A stretch of DNA of 48,893 nucleotides, from contig JAKQJK010000120.1 in NCBI GenBank assembly GCA_029561195.1, positions 1 to 48,893 of the forward strand, read 5' to 3'. Positions 36,246-45,441 of this stretch are shown piece after piece; positions within the stretch are counted from its first letter, which is position 1, and every line of letters begins with the position of its first letter. The notes beneath the pieces are model-generated. The model searched no databases and had not been told where the DNA came from. It was given only the letters and a program-made list of their open reading frames with translations. The DNA comes from Pseudomonadota bacterium. Its GTDB lineage: Bacteria; Pseudomonadota; Gammaproteobacteria; Burkholderiales; Burkholderiaceae_C. A program made the translations under genes and the position numbers.

Positions 36246-36962
36246 TCATGGAGTCTTGGTCTGTCCCGCAAGGTTTTCGAATTGCCTGTCAGCTGCACGA
36301 ACGGCAGCGACGAAGCGGTTGATTTTGTCGGTGTCCTTGATGCCCCTGGCCGACTCGACACCGGAACTGACATCCACGGCCAACGTTTTACAACGTGGCC
36401 GCACCTGCAAAATGCCGTCGGCCACGTTTGCAGCATTCAGCCCACCACTCAAGACGAGGTGAGCGTTGACGCTTGGAGGAAGAAGTGACCAATTGAATGC
36501 CTTGCCGCCGCCACCATAACCCTCAACGTGTGCGTCGAGCAAAATAGCTTGGGCGTTTGAGTAATCTTGGGCGTATTTTACGAGGTCGAAGCTGGCAGCG
36601 CCATCCCCCATCGGAATGCGCGCCGCGCGCAGGTAAGCGCGGGCGCCTTGCAGGGTGGCCTCCTGGCACTGTTCTGGCGTCTCATCACCATGAAATTGGG
36701 CTGTAGCCCTTGGAATATATGCGCAAGCCGCTATAATTTTAAGAGCAGATTCATTGACGAACAGCAAAACAGGGGTGACGAAAGGCGGTAGCCGCCGGGC
36801 CAGTTCAGCCGCCCGCTCGATGGGGACGTAGCGTGGGCTTTTTTCATAGAGCACAAAACCGATGGCATCGGACCCGGCTGCCACGGCGGCATCCACGTCC
36901 TGTTCACGGGTCAATCCGCAAATCTTGATCCGGGTGCGCTGCTGGATATTTTGTGGCGTCAT
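36246..36962 (-). CDS. trpF: Phosphoribosylanthranilate isomerase
   Basis: A 238-residue monofunctional PRAI of tryptophan synthesis. Cys15 (RIKICGLT) and Asp143 (LLDAHVEG) are the catalytic pair, and VLSGGLNAANV and AVDVSSGVE bind phosphate. Residues 73-88 (ALKIIAACAYIPRATA), just before the conserved QFHGDE strand, are encoded by a full copy of the dispersed repeat. The overall length of that segment is about the same as in E. coli TrpF. It overlaps truA by 4 bases. Confidence 0.93.
   Translation of the reverse strand: MTPQNIQQRTRIKICGLTREQDVDAAVAAGSDAIGFVLYEKSPRYVPIERAAELARRLPPFVTPVLLFVNESALKIIAACAYIPRATAQFHGDETPEQCQEATLQGARAYLRAARIPMGDGAASFDLVKYAQDYSNAQAILLDAHVEGYGGGGKAFNWSLLPPSVNAHLVLSGGLNAANVADGILQVRPRCKTLAVDVSSGVESARGIKDTDKINRFVAAVRAADRQFENLAGQTKTP
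36699..36746 (-). repeat. Dispersed 48-base element inside trpF
   Basis: On the minus strand it begins GCTCTTAAAATTATAGC, continues TTGCGCATATATTCC and ends AAGGGCTACAGCC. The right end forms a near-perfect GGGCT/AGCCC palindrome. It is read in the same frame as the rseA and era copies and encodes residues 73-88 of an otherwise normal enzyme. Confidence 0.75.
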
Positions 36963-37744
36963 GGCAGCCCATCATACGCAGGCGTGCGATCCGGTAAGCC
37001 CCAATGGGCTTCGTAACGTGGCCCCAGAAAGTAGAGACCATCGGGCGAAAAAGTCGGGGCAGCGGCATCGCGGTCACGCGCGGCCAGCACTTCCAGAATC
37101 CACTGCGGCGGGTATTTGCCCTGGCCAATGGCGACCAGGCATCCCATGATGTTGCGGATCATGTGGTGCAAAAAGGCGTTAGCTTCAAATTCAAAACGCC
37201 AGTAGGCCCCACGTTGTGCGATGTTGATGTGAAGTAGGTTCTTCACCGGGGACAGCGCCTGGCAGGCTGACGCGCGAAACGAGGAAAAGTCGTGCTCCCC
37301 TATCAAGTGACTCGCCGCCTGCTGCATCGAGTGGAGTTCAAGCGCCTTGAACACCCAGCCCACCCGGCCCGCATCTACGCTGGGGCGAACAGGGGAATCC
37401 AAGAGAATATAGGCATAGCGTCTGGACACCGCGCTGGCGCGGCAGTGAAATTCCCTAGGCACTTTATGTGCCCACTGCACCGCAATGTCGTGAGGTAAAT
37501 GTGCGTTGGTGCCGCGCACCCATGAACTGGTGTCGCGTTGCAGATCGGTATCGAAATGGACGACCTGCATCAGGCCATGTACACCGGAATCAGTACGGCC
37601 TGCGCACAGGGTGGATACGCGCGGCTGGGCGGTGAACCTGCCCAGAGCGGCTTCCAGCTTATCTTGCACGGTCAAGCCAGATAGCTGGCTCTGCCAGCCT
37701 TCGTAAGCCTGACCGTTGTAGCTTATCCCTAGCGCCAACCTCAC
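36959..37744 (-). CDS. truA: tRNA pseudouridine(38-40) synthase TruA
   Basis: A 261-residue enzyme that converts uridines 38-40 of tRNA anticodon arms. The catalytic Asp52 lies in CAGRTDSGVHG. YNGQAYEGWQSQ near the start and FLHHMIRNIMGCL in the C-terminal half are typical. It is coupled to trpF by an ATGA overlap and follows fimV by 37 bases. Confidence 0.95.
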   Translation of the reverse strand: MRLALGISYNGQAYEGWQSQLSGLTVQDKLEAALGRFTAQPRVSTLCAGRTDSGVHGLMQVVHFDTDLQRDTSSWVRGTNAHLPHDIAVQWAHKVPREFHCRASAVSRRYAYILLDSPVRPSVDAGRVGWVFKALELHSMQQAASHLIGEHDFSSFRASACQALSPVKNLLHINIAQRGAYWRFEFEANAFLHHMIRNIMGCLVAIGQGKYPPQWILEVLAARDRDAAAPTFSPDGLYFLGPRYEAHWGLPDRTPAYDGLP

Positions 37745-37781
37745 GGTGATTTCAGCGGATTGCTGCCATCATCCGCAGCCG

Positions 37782-40454
37782 TCAGATCAATTCATTCAGG
37801 GCGAGCTGGGCACGTGATTTGACATCGCCAGTAGCTTCAGCGATGACTTCTTCAATCAAGGCGCGGGCACCATCACTGTCGCCAATGGCAACAAACTCCT
37901 CAGCCAGAGCGAGTTTGGTTGCGAGTGGATCTTCGGCTTCGCCACTGCTCGAAGCGGATGTACCTTCGGTGGAATCATCCAGATCCAGCGACAAGGATCC
38001 TAAATCGAATTCAAGCATGCCTGGCTCGCTCATCGGCGCCTCTTTGGCGACCGGTGTATTCAAGGCGGCGGGTTCCGTCAATCCAAAGCTGGTCTGAGCT
38101 TGCCGGGCTAGTTCTGCATTTTCCTGATCATGAGATTTCTTGCCCGTATCAAGGTCCAAATCGGGCAAGTCAAAATGCAAAGCTTTTGCGTCATTGCTGG
38201 CGGGTGGTTGGGTAACGGCAGCCATGGGCTCACTTGGCAACGCAAGGTCGAGGCTGGGCAGGGCCGACAAGTTGCCGGCGGCCTGCATAGCGACGGTAGC
38301 CTGCTGTTGGGTGCTCGCGACCTCGGTAACTGCGCTCGGCGCAACGTCATCCAGTGAGAAGTCCAGATCCAGATCAAGATCAACCAAACCAGAGTTTCCA
38401 GCCTCGCTGACTTGAATGGGCAAGGTCACCGTGCTGGCAGCAAAACTGCTGCCTGTTTCAAACGGGATGGGCTTCGACAAGCTGCCACCAGAAAGGGAGG
38501 CGCCTGCAGTGGGTTCGCCACCCGGTTGGTACATTTCGTTATTAGGGTCAATGCTCAGGCCGAGTTCGCAGATGCGCTCCCAAGCCGGGCCCTCACCCTC
38601 AGTGAGTTTGTGCGCCTGGTTGGCGATGGTCTCGAAACCCTTCACATCCTGCCGTTTGGCGTAAATTTCAAGCAGCTTCTGGTGAATGGCAATACGTCCA
38701 GAGTTCGTACGCAGTGCTTCTTTCAGAATCTCCTCGGCTTGCAAATCCCGGCCGTAAGCCAAATAGACATCCGCTTCGGCTACCGGATCCACATCATCTG
38801 CGGCTTCGAGCTGGCTGGGTGAATACACCATGGACGAGCCCGTCAAACCTCCATCCTTGGTATCTACGCGCTGTCCACCACTGGCACCAAAGAATGAATC
38901 GGGCTGCAGGCGGCTCTCAAGATAAGCACTGTCCACTTGAGACACATTTTTGCGCTGACGAGCCCGCCAGAAAGCAAAACCAGCCAGCAGTGCGATTAAT
39001 CCGCCTGCGCCAGCTGGTACCAGCGGATTTTCAAGCAACTGGTCTATCAAGCCGGGTTCTGCCACAGGGGCGGGCACAACTACGGGTACTTTAACTGCTG
39101 GTGCGGGCGGTGGTTCAACCACCGCAGTTGCCGGGCTGCTTGCAGCTGGAGCGGCAGCAACTGGCGCTGCCGGATCCGATGCCGGAGCTGCGGGAGGCGT
39201 CACCACAGCGACGGGCGCTTGAACCACAACGGCGGGTGCGGAAGTAGAAGCTGCGGCTATAGCTGGGCTGGCGGTGCCAGCGGCGGGTGTAGCAGGGGCA
39301 ATTGCACTTGACGCTGCACCTAGTTTGCTCAGTTCCTTGATATTTTTCGAAAGCTCTGCAGCGCGTTCAGCTGCCTCTTTCTCTGCGCGCTCCTTAGCTA
39401 GCTGGGCCTCGTTCGCCTTGGTCTGAATGGAGCCTTTGGACAGGGTAAGTTTGTCCGGAACACTGGCTGCAGGTTTCTTGTCTTCAACCTTGGCTTGCAC
39501 CGACCCACTGGCCTGACGATCAGCCGCACCCACTTGGGCCGCAGGGGCGTTCGTGGCCAATTTCCTGCGGAAGTCGTTGAAGTCCTTGCTTTGAGCCTGA
39601 ACGACCTGCGAGGCCTCTTGGGGAGGTGTGGACTGTATTTGCTCTGATCCCGGCACATTGACCACAGCGCCGGCCTTGATCCGGTTCATGTTGCCGTCGA
39701 CAAAGGCTTCAGGATTGGCGCGCAGCAAAGCAACCAGCATTTGGTCCAGCGACACGCTGGCAGGTTTGGTCGAAGCAGCAATCTTGCTGGCAGTATCACC
39801 GGGTTTGACTTTGACGCTCTTGGATCCGTCTGTGGGAGCGGACGGTGGTGCTTTCTCTGTCTTGATTGGAGCCGGTGGTTTTTCAGCCTTGGCGGGCGTC
39901 GCAGGTGCGGGCGCTTTGCTGACGACAGCAGGTGTGGCAGCACGCGGCGTGGCGGCTACAGCCGGCGCAGGCGTCTGGACTGGAGACGCTACGGAAGTCT
40001 GGGCAGGCGTTGGTGCAACGGCAGCAGGCTGGCGCATGCTAACCGGGTCGAACAGCATCGTGTAGTCACGAGAGATACGGCCGGTAGCCCAATTGGCTTC
40101 CAGAATAAGGTCGACAAAAGGTTCATTAACCGGGCGGTCACTGCTCAGTCGCAAAAAAGCACGTCCGTCGGGGCGGCGTTGCAGGGATATCTGAACACTG
40201 GGCATGGCAGCGTTGTATTCCATGCCAGCGGCACGGAACGCGTCCGGCGACGCGACAGTGGTTCTCAACGAGGATGCTTCCTCTGAGTTGATATCGGGCA
40301 CATCCACTTCTGCGCGCAGGGGCTCGCCCAGAGCCGACTGAACAGTGATGCGACCCAACGAAAGCGCCAAGGCGCTCGTGCCCCACAGCCCTAACATAGC
40401 TGCGACAGAAGCGGCAATGGCGGTTTTTTGCCAGCGATGTGACTTAGCGATCAA
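37782..40454 (-). CDS. fimV: FimV-family peptidoglycan-binding inner-membrane protein
   Basis: An 890-residue FimV, a polar hub for type IV pili and twitching in Pseudomonas. A signal peptide spans residues 1-30. The conserved N-terminal domain spans about 31-138 (LSLGRITVQSALGEPLRAEV), followed by a Pro/Ala-rich linker and a LysM-like domain at about 213-270. A long Ala/Pro region precedes a membrane helix at about 478-496. The acidic cytoplasmic part ends with the FimV helix pair (GARALIEEVIAEATGD). The start is decided by GGAGG placed 8 bases before TTG 40454; a TTG at 40487 lacks a ribosome site. Confidence 0.88.
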   Translation of the reverse strand: MIAKSHRWQKTAIAASVAAMLGLWGTSALALSLGRITVQSALGEPLRAEVDVPDINSEEASSLRTTVASPDAFRAAGMEYNAAMPSVQISLQRRPDGRAFLRLSSDRPVNEPFVDLILEANWATGRISRDYTMLFDPVSMRQPAAVAPTPAQTSVASPVQTPAPAVAATPRAATPAVVSKAPAPATPAKAEKPPAPIKTEKAPPSAPTDGSKSVKVKPGDTASKIAASTKPASVSLDQMLVALLRANPEAFVDGNMNRIKAGAVVNVPGSEQIQSTPPQEASQVVQAQSKDFNDFRRKLATNAPAAQVGAADRQASGSVQAKVEDKKPAASVPDKLTLSKGSIQTKANEAQLAKERAEKEAAERAAELSKNIKELSKLGAASSAIAPATPAAGTASPAIAAASTSAPAVVVQAPVAVVTPPAAPASDPAAPVAAAPAASSPATAVVEPPPAPAVKVPVVVPAPVAEPGLIDQLLENPLVPAGAGGLIALLAGFAFWRARQRKNVSQVDSAYLESRLQPDSFFGASGGQRVDTKDGGLTGSSMVYSPSQLEAADDVDPVAEADVYLAYGRDLQAEEILKEALRTNSGRIAIHQKLLEIYAKRQDVKGFETIANQAHKLTEGEGPAWERICELGLSIDPNNEMYQPGGEPTAGASLSGGSLSKPIPFETGSSFAASTVTLPIQVSEAGNSGLVDLDLDLDFSLDDVAPSAVTEVASTQQQATVAMQAAGNLSALPSLDLALPSEPMAAVTQPPASNDAKALHFDLPDLDLDTGKKSHDQENAELARQAQTSFGLTEPAALNTPVAKEAPMSEPGMLEFDLGSLSLDLDDSTEGTSASSSGEAEDPLATKLALAEEFVAIGDSDGARALIEEVIAEATGDVKSRAQLALNELI

Positions 40455-40537
40455 TTTATTAGCCTCCGATGTTCGGGCGACTGGCAATTATTTCTCATTA
40501 CGCGAACAAACGCCTCGACACTCAAAATGTAAAAAGT

Positions 40538-40566
40538 ACCTTAACATCAATATGTTAGCCTGACAA
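40538..40566 (-). promoter_or_regulatory. Candidate fimV promoter with inverted repeat
   Basis: On the minus strand TTGTCA (40566-40561) and TAAGGT (40543-40538) are 17 bases apart, about 85 bases before the fimV start. The spacer holds a perfect 6-bp inverted repeat, TAACAT-ATTG-ATGTTA (40557-40542), which could be an operator. The -10 match is weak. Confidence 0.3.
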
Positions 40567-40575
40567 GCTCATAAA

Positions 40576-40615
40576 GCTTCTAACTTTGAGCGCATATTCA
40601 CGAAGGGGCTTTAGG
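40576..40615 (+). repeat. Degraded copy of the dispersed element between asd and fimV
   Basis: GCTTCTAACTTTGAGC matches the left third, and GCATATTCACGAAGGGGC plus TTTAGG matches the right two thirds. About 8 bases are missing from the middle. It lies within the asd-fimV gap, on the strand opposite both genes. Confidence 0.5.
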
Positions 40616-40690
40616 AGGGGTTCGGATGTTGCCAATCGACAACGCCGGATGCCCCATCAAATACCGGTCGGTACCTGATAGGGCCGAGTT

Positions 40691-41827
40691 TTACGCGTTC
40701 AGCAGAATGCGCAGCATACGGCGCAAGGGTTCAGCGGCCCCCCACAGCAATTGGTCGCCAATGGTGAACGCGCCAACGTAATCGGGCCCCATGGCAAGTT
40801 TGCGGATGCGGCCGACCGGAATGGTCATGGTACCCGTCACGGCGACGGGCGTCAGATCGAGCAGCGTGGCTTCTTTCGTGTTGGGCACCACTTTCACCCA
40901 CTGGTTGTCGGCGGCGATCATGGCTTCAATGTCGGCCACGGGCACGTCTTTTTTGAGCTTGAAGGTCAGCGCCTGGCTGTGGCAGCGCATGGCACCCACA
41001 CGCACGCAGAAGCCATCCACCGGTATGGCGGCAGAGTGGAAGCCCACTCCCTGACCCAAAATCTTGTTGGTCTCGGCGCCGCCTTTCCACTCTTCCTTGC
41101 TCATGCCATTGCCCAGATCCTTGTCAATCCACGGAATCAGGCTACCGCCCAACGGTGCGCCGAAGTTGGCAGTCTCCGTCGCAGTGAGGGCTTGCTGCTT
41201 GGCCAGAACCTTGCGGTCAATTTCCAGAATGGCGGATTTCGGGTCATCCAGCAGCGGCCGGACTTCCGCGTTGAGAGTGCCAAACTGGGTCAGCAACTCG
41301 CGCATGTGCTGGGCTCCGCCGCCCGAAGCGGCCTGGTAGGTCATCGTGGTCATCCATTCGACCAGGTCAGCTTTGTACAGGGCACCGACGCCCATCAACA
41401 TGCAGCTCACGGTGCAATTGCCTCCAATCCAGTTGCGGCCACCTTTTGCCAGTGCGTTCTTGATGACGGGCAAATTCACAGGGTCCAAAATGATGACGGC
41501 GCTGTCGTCCATCCGCAATGTGGAGGCGGCGTCAATCCAGTGACCGGTCCACCCTGCGGCGCGCAATTTGGGGAATACCTCGGTGGTGTAGTCGCCGCCT
41601 TGAGCCGTGATGATGATGTCGCATTTTTTTAATGCGTCAATATCCATGGCGTCTTTGAGCTTGGACTCGTTTTTCGCCTGCGCGGGGGCTTTGCCACCCG
41701 CGTTGGAGGTCGAGAAAAACACGGGCTCGATCAGGCCAAAATCGCCTTCGGCCTGCATGCGGTCCATGAGAACGGAGCCGACCATGCCACGCCATCCGAC
41801 GAGCCCTACTACGTTACCAACTTTCAT
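40691..41827 (-). CDS. asd: Aspartate-semialdehyde dehydrogenase
   Basis: A 378-residue enzyme that reduces aspartyl phosphate to the semialdehyde, the branch point to Lys, Thr, Met, Ile and diaminopimelate. [13 protein letters not shown] is the NADP loop, the catalytic Cys138 is in [12 protein letters not shown], and the sequence matches the gram-negative E. coli type. Tandem ATGs (41830, 41827) follow an AAAGGGG ribosome site, and either could be used. A leader ORF and a hairpin lie directly upstream. Confidence 0.95.
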   Translation of the reverse strand: MKVGNVVGLVGWRGMVGSVLMDRMQAEGDFGLIEPVFFSTSNAGGKAPAQAKNESKLKDAMDIDALKKCDIIITAQGGDYTTEVFPKLRAAGWTGHWIDAASTLRMDDSAVIILDPVNLPVIKNALAKGGRNWIGGNCTVSCMLMGVGALYKADLVEWMTTMTYQAASGGGAQHMRELLTQFGTLNAEVRPLLDDPKSAILEIDRKVLAKQQALTATETANFGAPLGGSLIPWIDKDLGNGMSKEEWKGGAETNKILGQGVGFHSAAIPVDGFCVRVGAMRCHSQALTFKLKKDVPVADIEAMIAADNQWVKVVPNTKEATLLDLTPVAVTGTMTIPVGRIRKLAMGPDYVGAFTIGDQLLWGAAEPLRRMLRILLNA

Positions 41828-41871
41828 CATATTACCCCTTTTCAAACTGGAAATACAAAGGATTTCAGTTG

Positions 41872-41909
41872 CCCGGCTCGTCTGGCCGGGGAGGGCGCGA
41901 CGAACCGGG
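41872..41909 (-). promoter_or_regulatory. Hairpin in the asd leader
   Basis: On the minus strand CCCGGTTCGTC (41909-41899) pairs with GACGAGCCGGG (41882-41872), giving 11 bp with one G-T wobble around a 16-base loop. It starts 5 bases after the stop of the 34-codon leader ORF and ends about 40 bases before asd. No T-tract follows, so it is not a standard terminator. The loop contains CCCTCCCC, which could pair with the asd ribosome site AAAGGGG. Confidence 0.6.
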
Positions 41910-41914
41910 CTGTG

Positions 41915-42019
41915 TCAGCCTTTAATGGTTGTCGTTTTGGTGGAAGACGCGCGCACAACCTGTTCTTGCCCTGCCATGCAGGCCGGGTTCTCGAGGGAAA
42001 AGGTCGCGTCGCGATGCAT
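41915..42019 (-). CDS. Candidate 34-residue leader peptide of asd
   Basis: An ATG frame of 34 codons between leuB and asd, ending R-A-S-S-T-K-T-T-T-I-K-G-stop. Four Thr, two Lys and one Ile in the last eight codons are end products of the pathway that Asd feeds. Thr/Ile runs are the hallmark of the E. coli thr operon leader (established for thrL). A hairpin follows the stop at once. TACAAT lies 6 bases before the ATG, so the message might even be leaderless. No homologue search was possible, and it could be a chance frame in a leader RNA. Confidence 0.4.
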   Translation of the reverse strand: MHRDATFSLENPACMAGQEQVVRASSTKTTTIKG

Positions 42020-42041
42020 GGTTTTATTGTAATCCATACGT

Positions 42042-43124
42042 TTACAAGGCCCTGACAACCGCCTCACCCATCTCGCGGGTGCTTACCTTGCGTGTGCCTT
42101 CGCTATAGATGTCTGCCGTGCGCAGACCCTGTGCCAGCACGTTCTTGACGGCGGATTCGATGCGGTCGGCCGCGCCCGCCTGGTTCAGGCTGAAGCGCAA
42201 CATCATGGCTGCGCTCAAGATGGTAGCCAGTGGGTTGGCAATGCCTTTGCCGGCAATGTCGGGTGCGCTGCCGTGGCTGGGCTCATACAGGCCCTGATTG
42301 CTGGCGTTTAGCGACGCCGATGGCAACATTCCGATAGAGCCGGTCAGCATGGCAGCCTCGTCGCTCAGAATGTCGCCAAACATATTGCCGGTGACCACCA
42401 CGTCAAACTTCTTCGGCGCCTTCACCAGTTGCATGGCCGCGTTGTCCACGTACATGTGGTCCAGGGCGATGTCCGGGTATTCCTTGCCGACTTCGGTGAC
42501 GATATCTTTCCAAAACTGGAAAGTCTCCAGCACGTTGGCCTTGTCCACGCTGGTGACGCGGCCTTCCGTTCCGGATGCCTTGCGTTTGCGCGCGGCCTGG
42601 AATGCCACATGAGCAATGCGCTCGATCTCGGGGCGACTGTAGCGCATGGTGTCAAAGGCCTCTTCAGCACCCGGGAAGTGGCCATCTACCGCCGTGCGGC
42701 GACCGCGCGGCGCGCCAAAATAGATGTCACCGGTCAACTCGCGAATGATGAGAATGTCCAGACCCGCGATCAGCTCTGGCTTGAGGCTGGAGGCACCCAC
42801 GAGCTGCTCGTAACAAATTGCGGGGCGAAAGTTGGCAAACAGGCCCAGGTTTTTGCGCAGGCCCAGAATGGCCTGCTCGGGGCGCAATGGGCGGTCCAGC
42901 TTGTCGTATTTCCAGTCGCCCACGGCGCCGAACAACACGGCGTCGGCAGCCTTGGCAAGTTTCAGGGTGGACTCGGGCAACGGGTGCCCATGTGCTTCAT
43001 AAGCGGCGCCGCCGACCAGTGCGGTTTCCATCTCGAACTTCAGGTCGAGAACATTCAACACCTTGACCGCTTCGGCCACGATTTCGGTACCGATGCCATC
43101 ACCTGGTAGGACTGCGATTTTCAT
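42042..43124 (-). CDS. leuB: 3-isopropylmalate dehydrogenase
   Basis: A 360-residue NAD-dependent decarboxylating dehydrogenase of leucine synthesis. It starts [23 protein letters not shown]. The conserved region [28 protein letters not shown] holds the metal ligands, and [19 protein letters not shown] binds NAD. It follows leuD after a 70-base gap that contains a dispersed repeat. The asd leader region follows. Confidence 0.95.
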   Translation of the reverse strand: MKIAVLPGDGIGTEIVAEAVKVLNVLDLKFEMETALVGGAAYEAHGHPLPESTLKLAKAADAVLFGAVGDWKYDKLDRPLRPEQAILGLRKNLGLFANFRPAICYEQLVGASSLKPELIAGLDILIIRELTGDIYFGAPRGRRTAVDGHFPGAEEAFDTMRYSRPEIERIAHVAFQAARKRKASGTEGRVTSVDKANVLETFQFWKDIVTEVGKEYPDIALDHMYVDNAAMQLVKAPKKFDVVVTGNMFGDILSDEAAMLTGSIGMLPSASLNASNQGLYEPSHGSAPDIAGKGIANPLATILSAAMMLRFSLNQAGAADRIESAVKNVLAQGLRTADIYSEGTRKVSTREMGEAVVRAL

Positions 43125-43128
43125 GATT

Positions 43129-43176
43129 GCTATTAAATATATAGCTACTCACGCATATTTCATGCGATCTGAGTGC
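43129..43176 (+). repeat. Dispersed 48-base element between leuD and leuB
   Basis: It begins GCTATTAAATATATAGC, continues TACTCACGCATATTTC and ends ATGCGATCTGAGTGC. It shows the first two inverted repeats of the family clearly: GCTAT/ATAGC and CGCAT/ATGCG. It lies on the strand opposite the leu genes and ends 4 bases from the leuB ATG, so it covers the leuB ribosome-binding region. Confidence 0.8.
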
Positions 43177-43194
43177 CTGTTTGGTTAGTAAATG

Positions 43195-43845
43195 TTAGGT
43201 ATTTGTGGTATGGGCCAACCAGGGCTTGGTGGCCAGCCGCTCGGCTTCAAAAGCCTTGATCTTGTCAGACTGGCGCAGCGTCAGGCCAATGTCGTCAAAG
43301 CCGTAGATCAGGCAGTATTTGCGAAACGGAGCTACTTCAAATGGCAGCTCTTCTCCGGCGGGCTTGACAATCATCTGACGCTCCAGATCAACCGTGAGCT
43401 GGTAGCCGGGAAAAGCCAGCGCCTCGTCGAACAACTGGCCCACTTGCGCCTCGCTCAACACGATCGGCAACAAGCCATTTTTGAAGCTATTGTTGAAGAA
43501 GATATCCGCGTAGCTGGGTGCAATGATGGCCCGAAAGCCGTATTGGTCAAGCGCCCATGGGGCGTGCTCACGCGATGACCCGCAACCGAAATTCTTGCGG
43601 GCCAGCAGGATGGACGCACCCGCGTAGCGCGTCTGATTCAACACGAAGTCCGGGTTAGGGCGGCGGCTGGTGGGGTCCTGGCCGGGATAGCCCGCATCCA
43701 GATAGCGCCAGGCATCAAACAGGTTTTCACCAAAGCCCGTCTTTCGGATGGACTTGAGAAATTGCTTGGGAATAATTGCGTCGGTATCAACGTTTTCCCG
43801 ATCCATGGGGGCCACGAGACCCTTGTGCACAGTGAATTTTTGCAT
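43195..43845 (-). CDS. leuD: 3-isopropylmalate dehydratase small subunit
   Basis: A 216-residue swivel subunit of isopropylmalate isomerase. It starts [28 protein letters not shown] (shown here only for its DTDAI motif), and [15 protein letters not shown] is the family signature. It works with LeuC in the second step of leucine synthesis. It follows the entericidin-like gene by 5 bases. Confidence 0.95.
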   Translation of the reverse strand: MQKFTVHKGLVAPMDRENVDTDAIIPKQFLKSIRKTGFGENLFDAWRYLDAGYPGQDPTSRRPNPDFVLNQTRYAGASILLARKNFGCGSSREHAPWALDQYGFRAIIAPSYADIFFNNSFKNGLLPIVLSEAQVGQLFDEALAFPGYQLTVDLERQMIVKPAGEELPFEVAPFRKYCLIYGFDDIGLTLRQSDKIKAFEAERLATKPWLAHTTNT

Positions 43846-43850
43846 GAAGG

Positions 43851-43994
43851 TTATTTTTTCTTGACGGCGCCTTCGATGGAATCACCTGCTTTTTGCAGGT
43901 CCTGACCCAGGCCTTTGACAGTGTTGCAGCCTGACAATCCCAGGGCGAACAGGACAGTCAAAATGACCGTAACGATGGCGAGCAGTGGTTTCAT
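43851..43994 (-). CDS. Entericidin-like small lipoprotein
   Basis: A 47-residue gene product. A lipoprotein signal peptide ends in LGLSGC at residues 18-23, with lipidated Cys23. The mature part of 25 residues reads [15 protein letters not shown] and then [10 protein letters not shown]. This is the pattern of entericidin A/B (C-N-T-x-x-G-x-G-x-D-x-x-x-x-G-x-x-I). In E. coli these form an antidote/toxin-like pair; only one is present here. It sits between leuC (11-base gap) and leuD (5-base gap), so it is expressed with leucine synthesis. Confidence 0.8.
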   Translation of the reverse strand: MKPLLAIVTVILTVLFALGLSGCNTVKGLGQDLQKAGDSIEGAVKKK

Positions 43995-44005
43995 CTGGAA
44001 CGCTT

Positions 44006-45427
44006 TCACGAAAACTTGCGGATATCAATAAAGTGGCCATGCACGGCGGCGGCGGCGGCCATCGCCGGGCTAACCAGATGGGTACGGCCCCCGGCGCCCT
44101 GACGGCCTTCAAAGTTACGGTTGCTGGTAGACGCGCAGCGTTCACCGGGCTCCAGCCGGTCCGCATTCATGGCCAGACACATGGAACAGCCCGGTTCGCG
44201 CCATTCAAACCCTGCAGCCTTGAAGATTTCGTCCAGACCTTCCCGTTCGGCCTGCTCTTTCACCAACCCGGAGCCGGGGACGACCATGGCCAGCTTGATG
44301 TTTTTGGCCACTTTCTGCCCCAGCTTCTTGACCACGGCAGCGGCTTCACGCATGTCTTCAATGCGGCTGTTGGTACAAGAGCCGATGAACACCTTGTCCA
44401 CGTAAATGTCGTCCAGCGCCTTGCCGGGCTGCAGGTCCATGTACACCAGCGCACGCTCGATGGCGCCGCGCTTGTTGGGGTCTTTTTCCTTATCCGGATC
44501 GGGCACGCGGTCATCCACACCCAACACCATTTCAGGGGATGTACCCCAGGTGATCTGGGGAATGATCTTGGCGGCGTCCAGTTCCACCACGGTATCGAAT
44601 GTTGCTCCGACATCGGATTGCAATGTTTTCCAATAGGTCTGGGCCTGCTCCCATTCAATACCGGTAGGGGCCAGCAAACGGCCCTTGAGGTATTCGATGG
44701 TTTTCTGATCCACAGCCACCAGACCAGCACGCGCACCGGCTTCGATGGCCATATTGCAGACCGTCATACGGCCTTCCATGGACAGCGCACGGATGGCCGA
44801 GCCGGCAAATTCAATGGTGTAGCCCGTGCCACCGGCTGTGCCAATCTTGCCGATGATGGCCAGCACAATATCCTTGCCGCCACAGCCTTTCGGGAGCGTC
44901 CCTTCGACCTTTACCAGCATGTTTTTGGCCTTTTTAGCCAGGAGGGTCTGGGTTGCCATCACATGTTCGACTTCGCTGGTACCGATGCCATGTGCCAGCG
45001 CACCAAACGCACCATGTGTGGAGGTGTGTGAATCACCGCATACAACCGTCATGCCTGGCAACGTCGCTCCATTTTCTGGGCCAATGACATGCACGATACC
45101 CTGACGTTTTGACAGAAACGGAAAGTAGGCGGCCGATCCGAATTCGCGGATGTTGGTGTCCAGCGTGGTGACCTGTTCCCGGCTGATCGGATCGGTGATG
45201 CCGTCGTAACCGAGCTCCCAGCCAGTTGTTGGGGTGTTGTGGTCTGCCGTGGCCACGATGGAACTGATGCGCCATACCTTGCGCCCGGCCTGACGCAAGC
45301 CTTCAAACGCCTGCGGGCTGGTGACCTCGTGCACCAGATGGCGGTCGATATAGAGGATGGCCGTGCCGTCTTCTTCGGTGTGGACGACATGCTCGTCCCA
45401 GATCTTGTCGTAAAGGGTGCGTCCCAT
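44006..45427 (-). CDS. leuC: 3-isopropylmalate dehydratase large subunit
   Basis: A 473-residue aconitase-family subunit carrying a [4Fe-4S] cluster. The ligands are Cys351 ([11 protein letters not shown]), Cys414 and Cys417 (GCSMCLAMN). [15 protein letters not shown] and ADHNTPT are conserved active-site segments. A GGAAG ribosome site precedes the ATG. It heads the leu cluster and lies 14 bases downstream of the LysR gene. Confidence 0.96.
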   Translation of the reverse strand: MGRTLYDKIWDEHVVHTEEDGTAILYIDRHLVHEVTSPQAFEGLRQAGRKVWRISSIVATADHNTPTTGWELGYDGITDPISREQVTTLDTNIREFGSAAYFPFLSKRQGIVHVIGPENGATLPGMTVVCGDSHTSTHGAFGALAHGIGTSEVEHVMATQTLLAKKAKNMLVKVEGTLPKGCGGKDIVLAIIGKIGTAGGTGYTIEFAGSAIRALSMEGRMTVCNMAIEAGARAGLVAVDQKTIEYLKGRLLAPTGIEWEQAQTYWKTLQSDVGATFDTVVELDAAKIIPQITWGTSPEMVLGVDDRVPDPDKEKDPNKRGAIERALVYMDLQPGKALDDIYVDKVFIGSCTNSRIEDMREAAAVVKKLGQKVAKNIKLAMVVPGSGLVKEQAEREGLDEIFKAAGFEWREPGCSMCLAMNADRLEPGERCASTSNRNFEGRQGAGGRTHLVSPAMAAAAAVHGHFIDIRKFS

Positions 45428-45441
45428 GGTGCTTCCAGTGG

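Noticed and set aside
40751..41632. A 293-codon open frame antisense to asd
   Set aside because: Shadow of asd; asd is certain and the antisense product has no recognisable domain.
43985..45031. A 348-codon open frame antisense to leuC
   Set aside because: It mirrors leuC codon structure, is His/Gly-rich as expected for an antisense shadow, and leuC is unambiguous.
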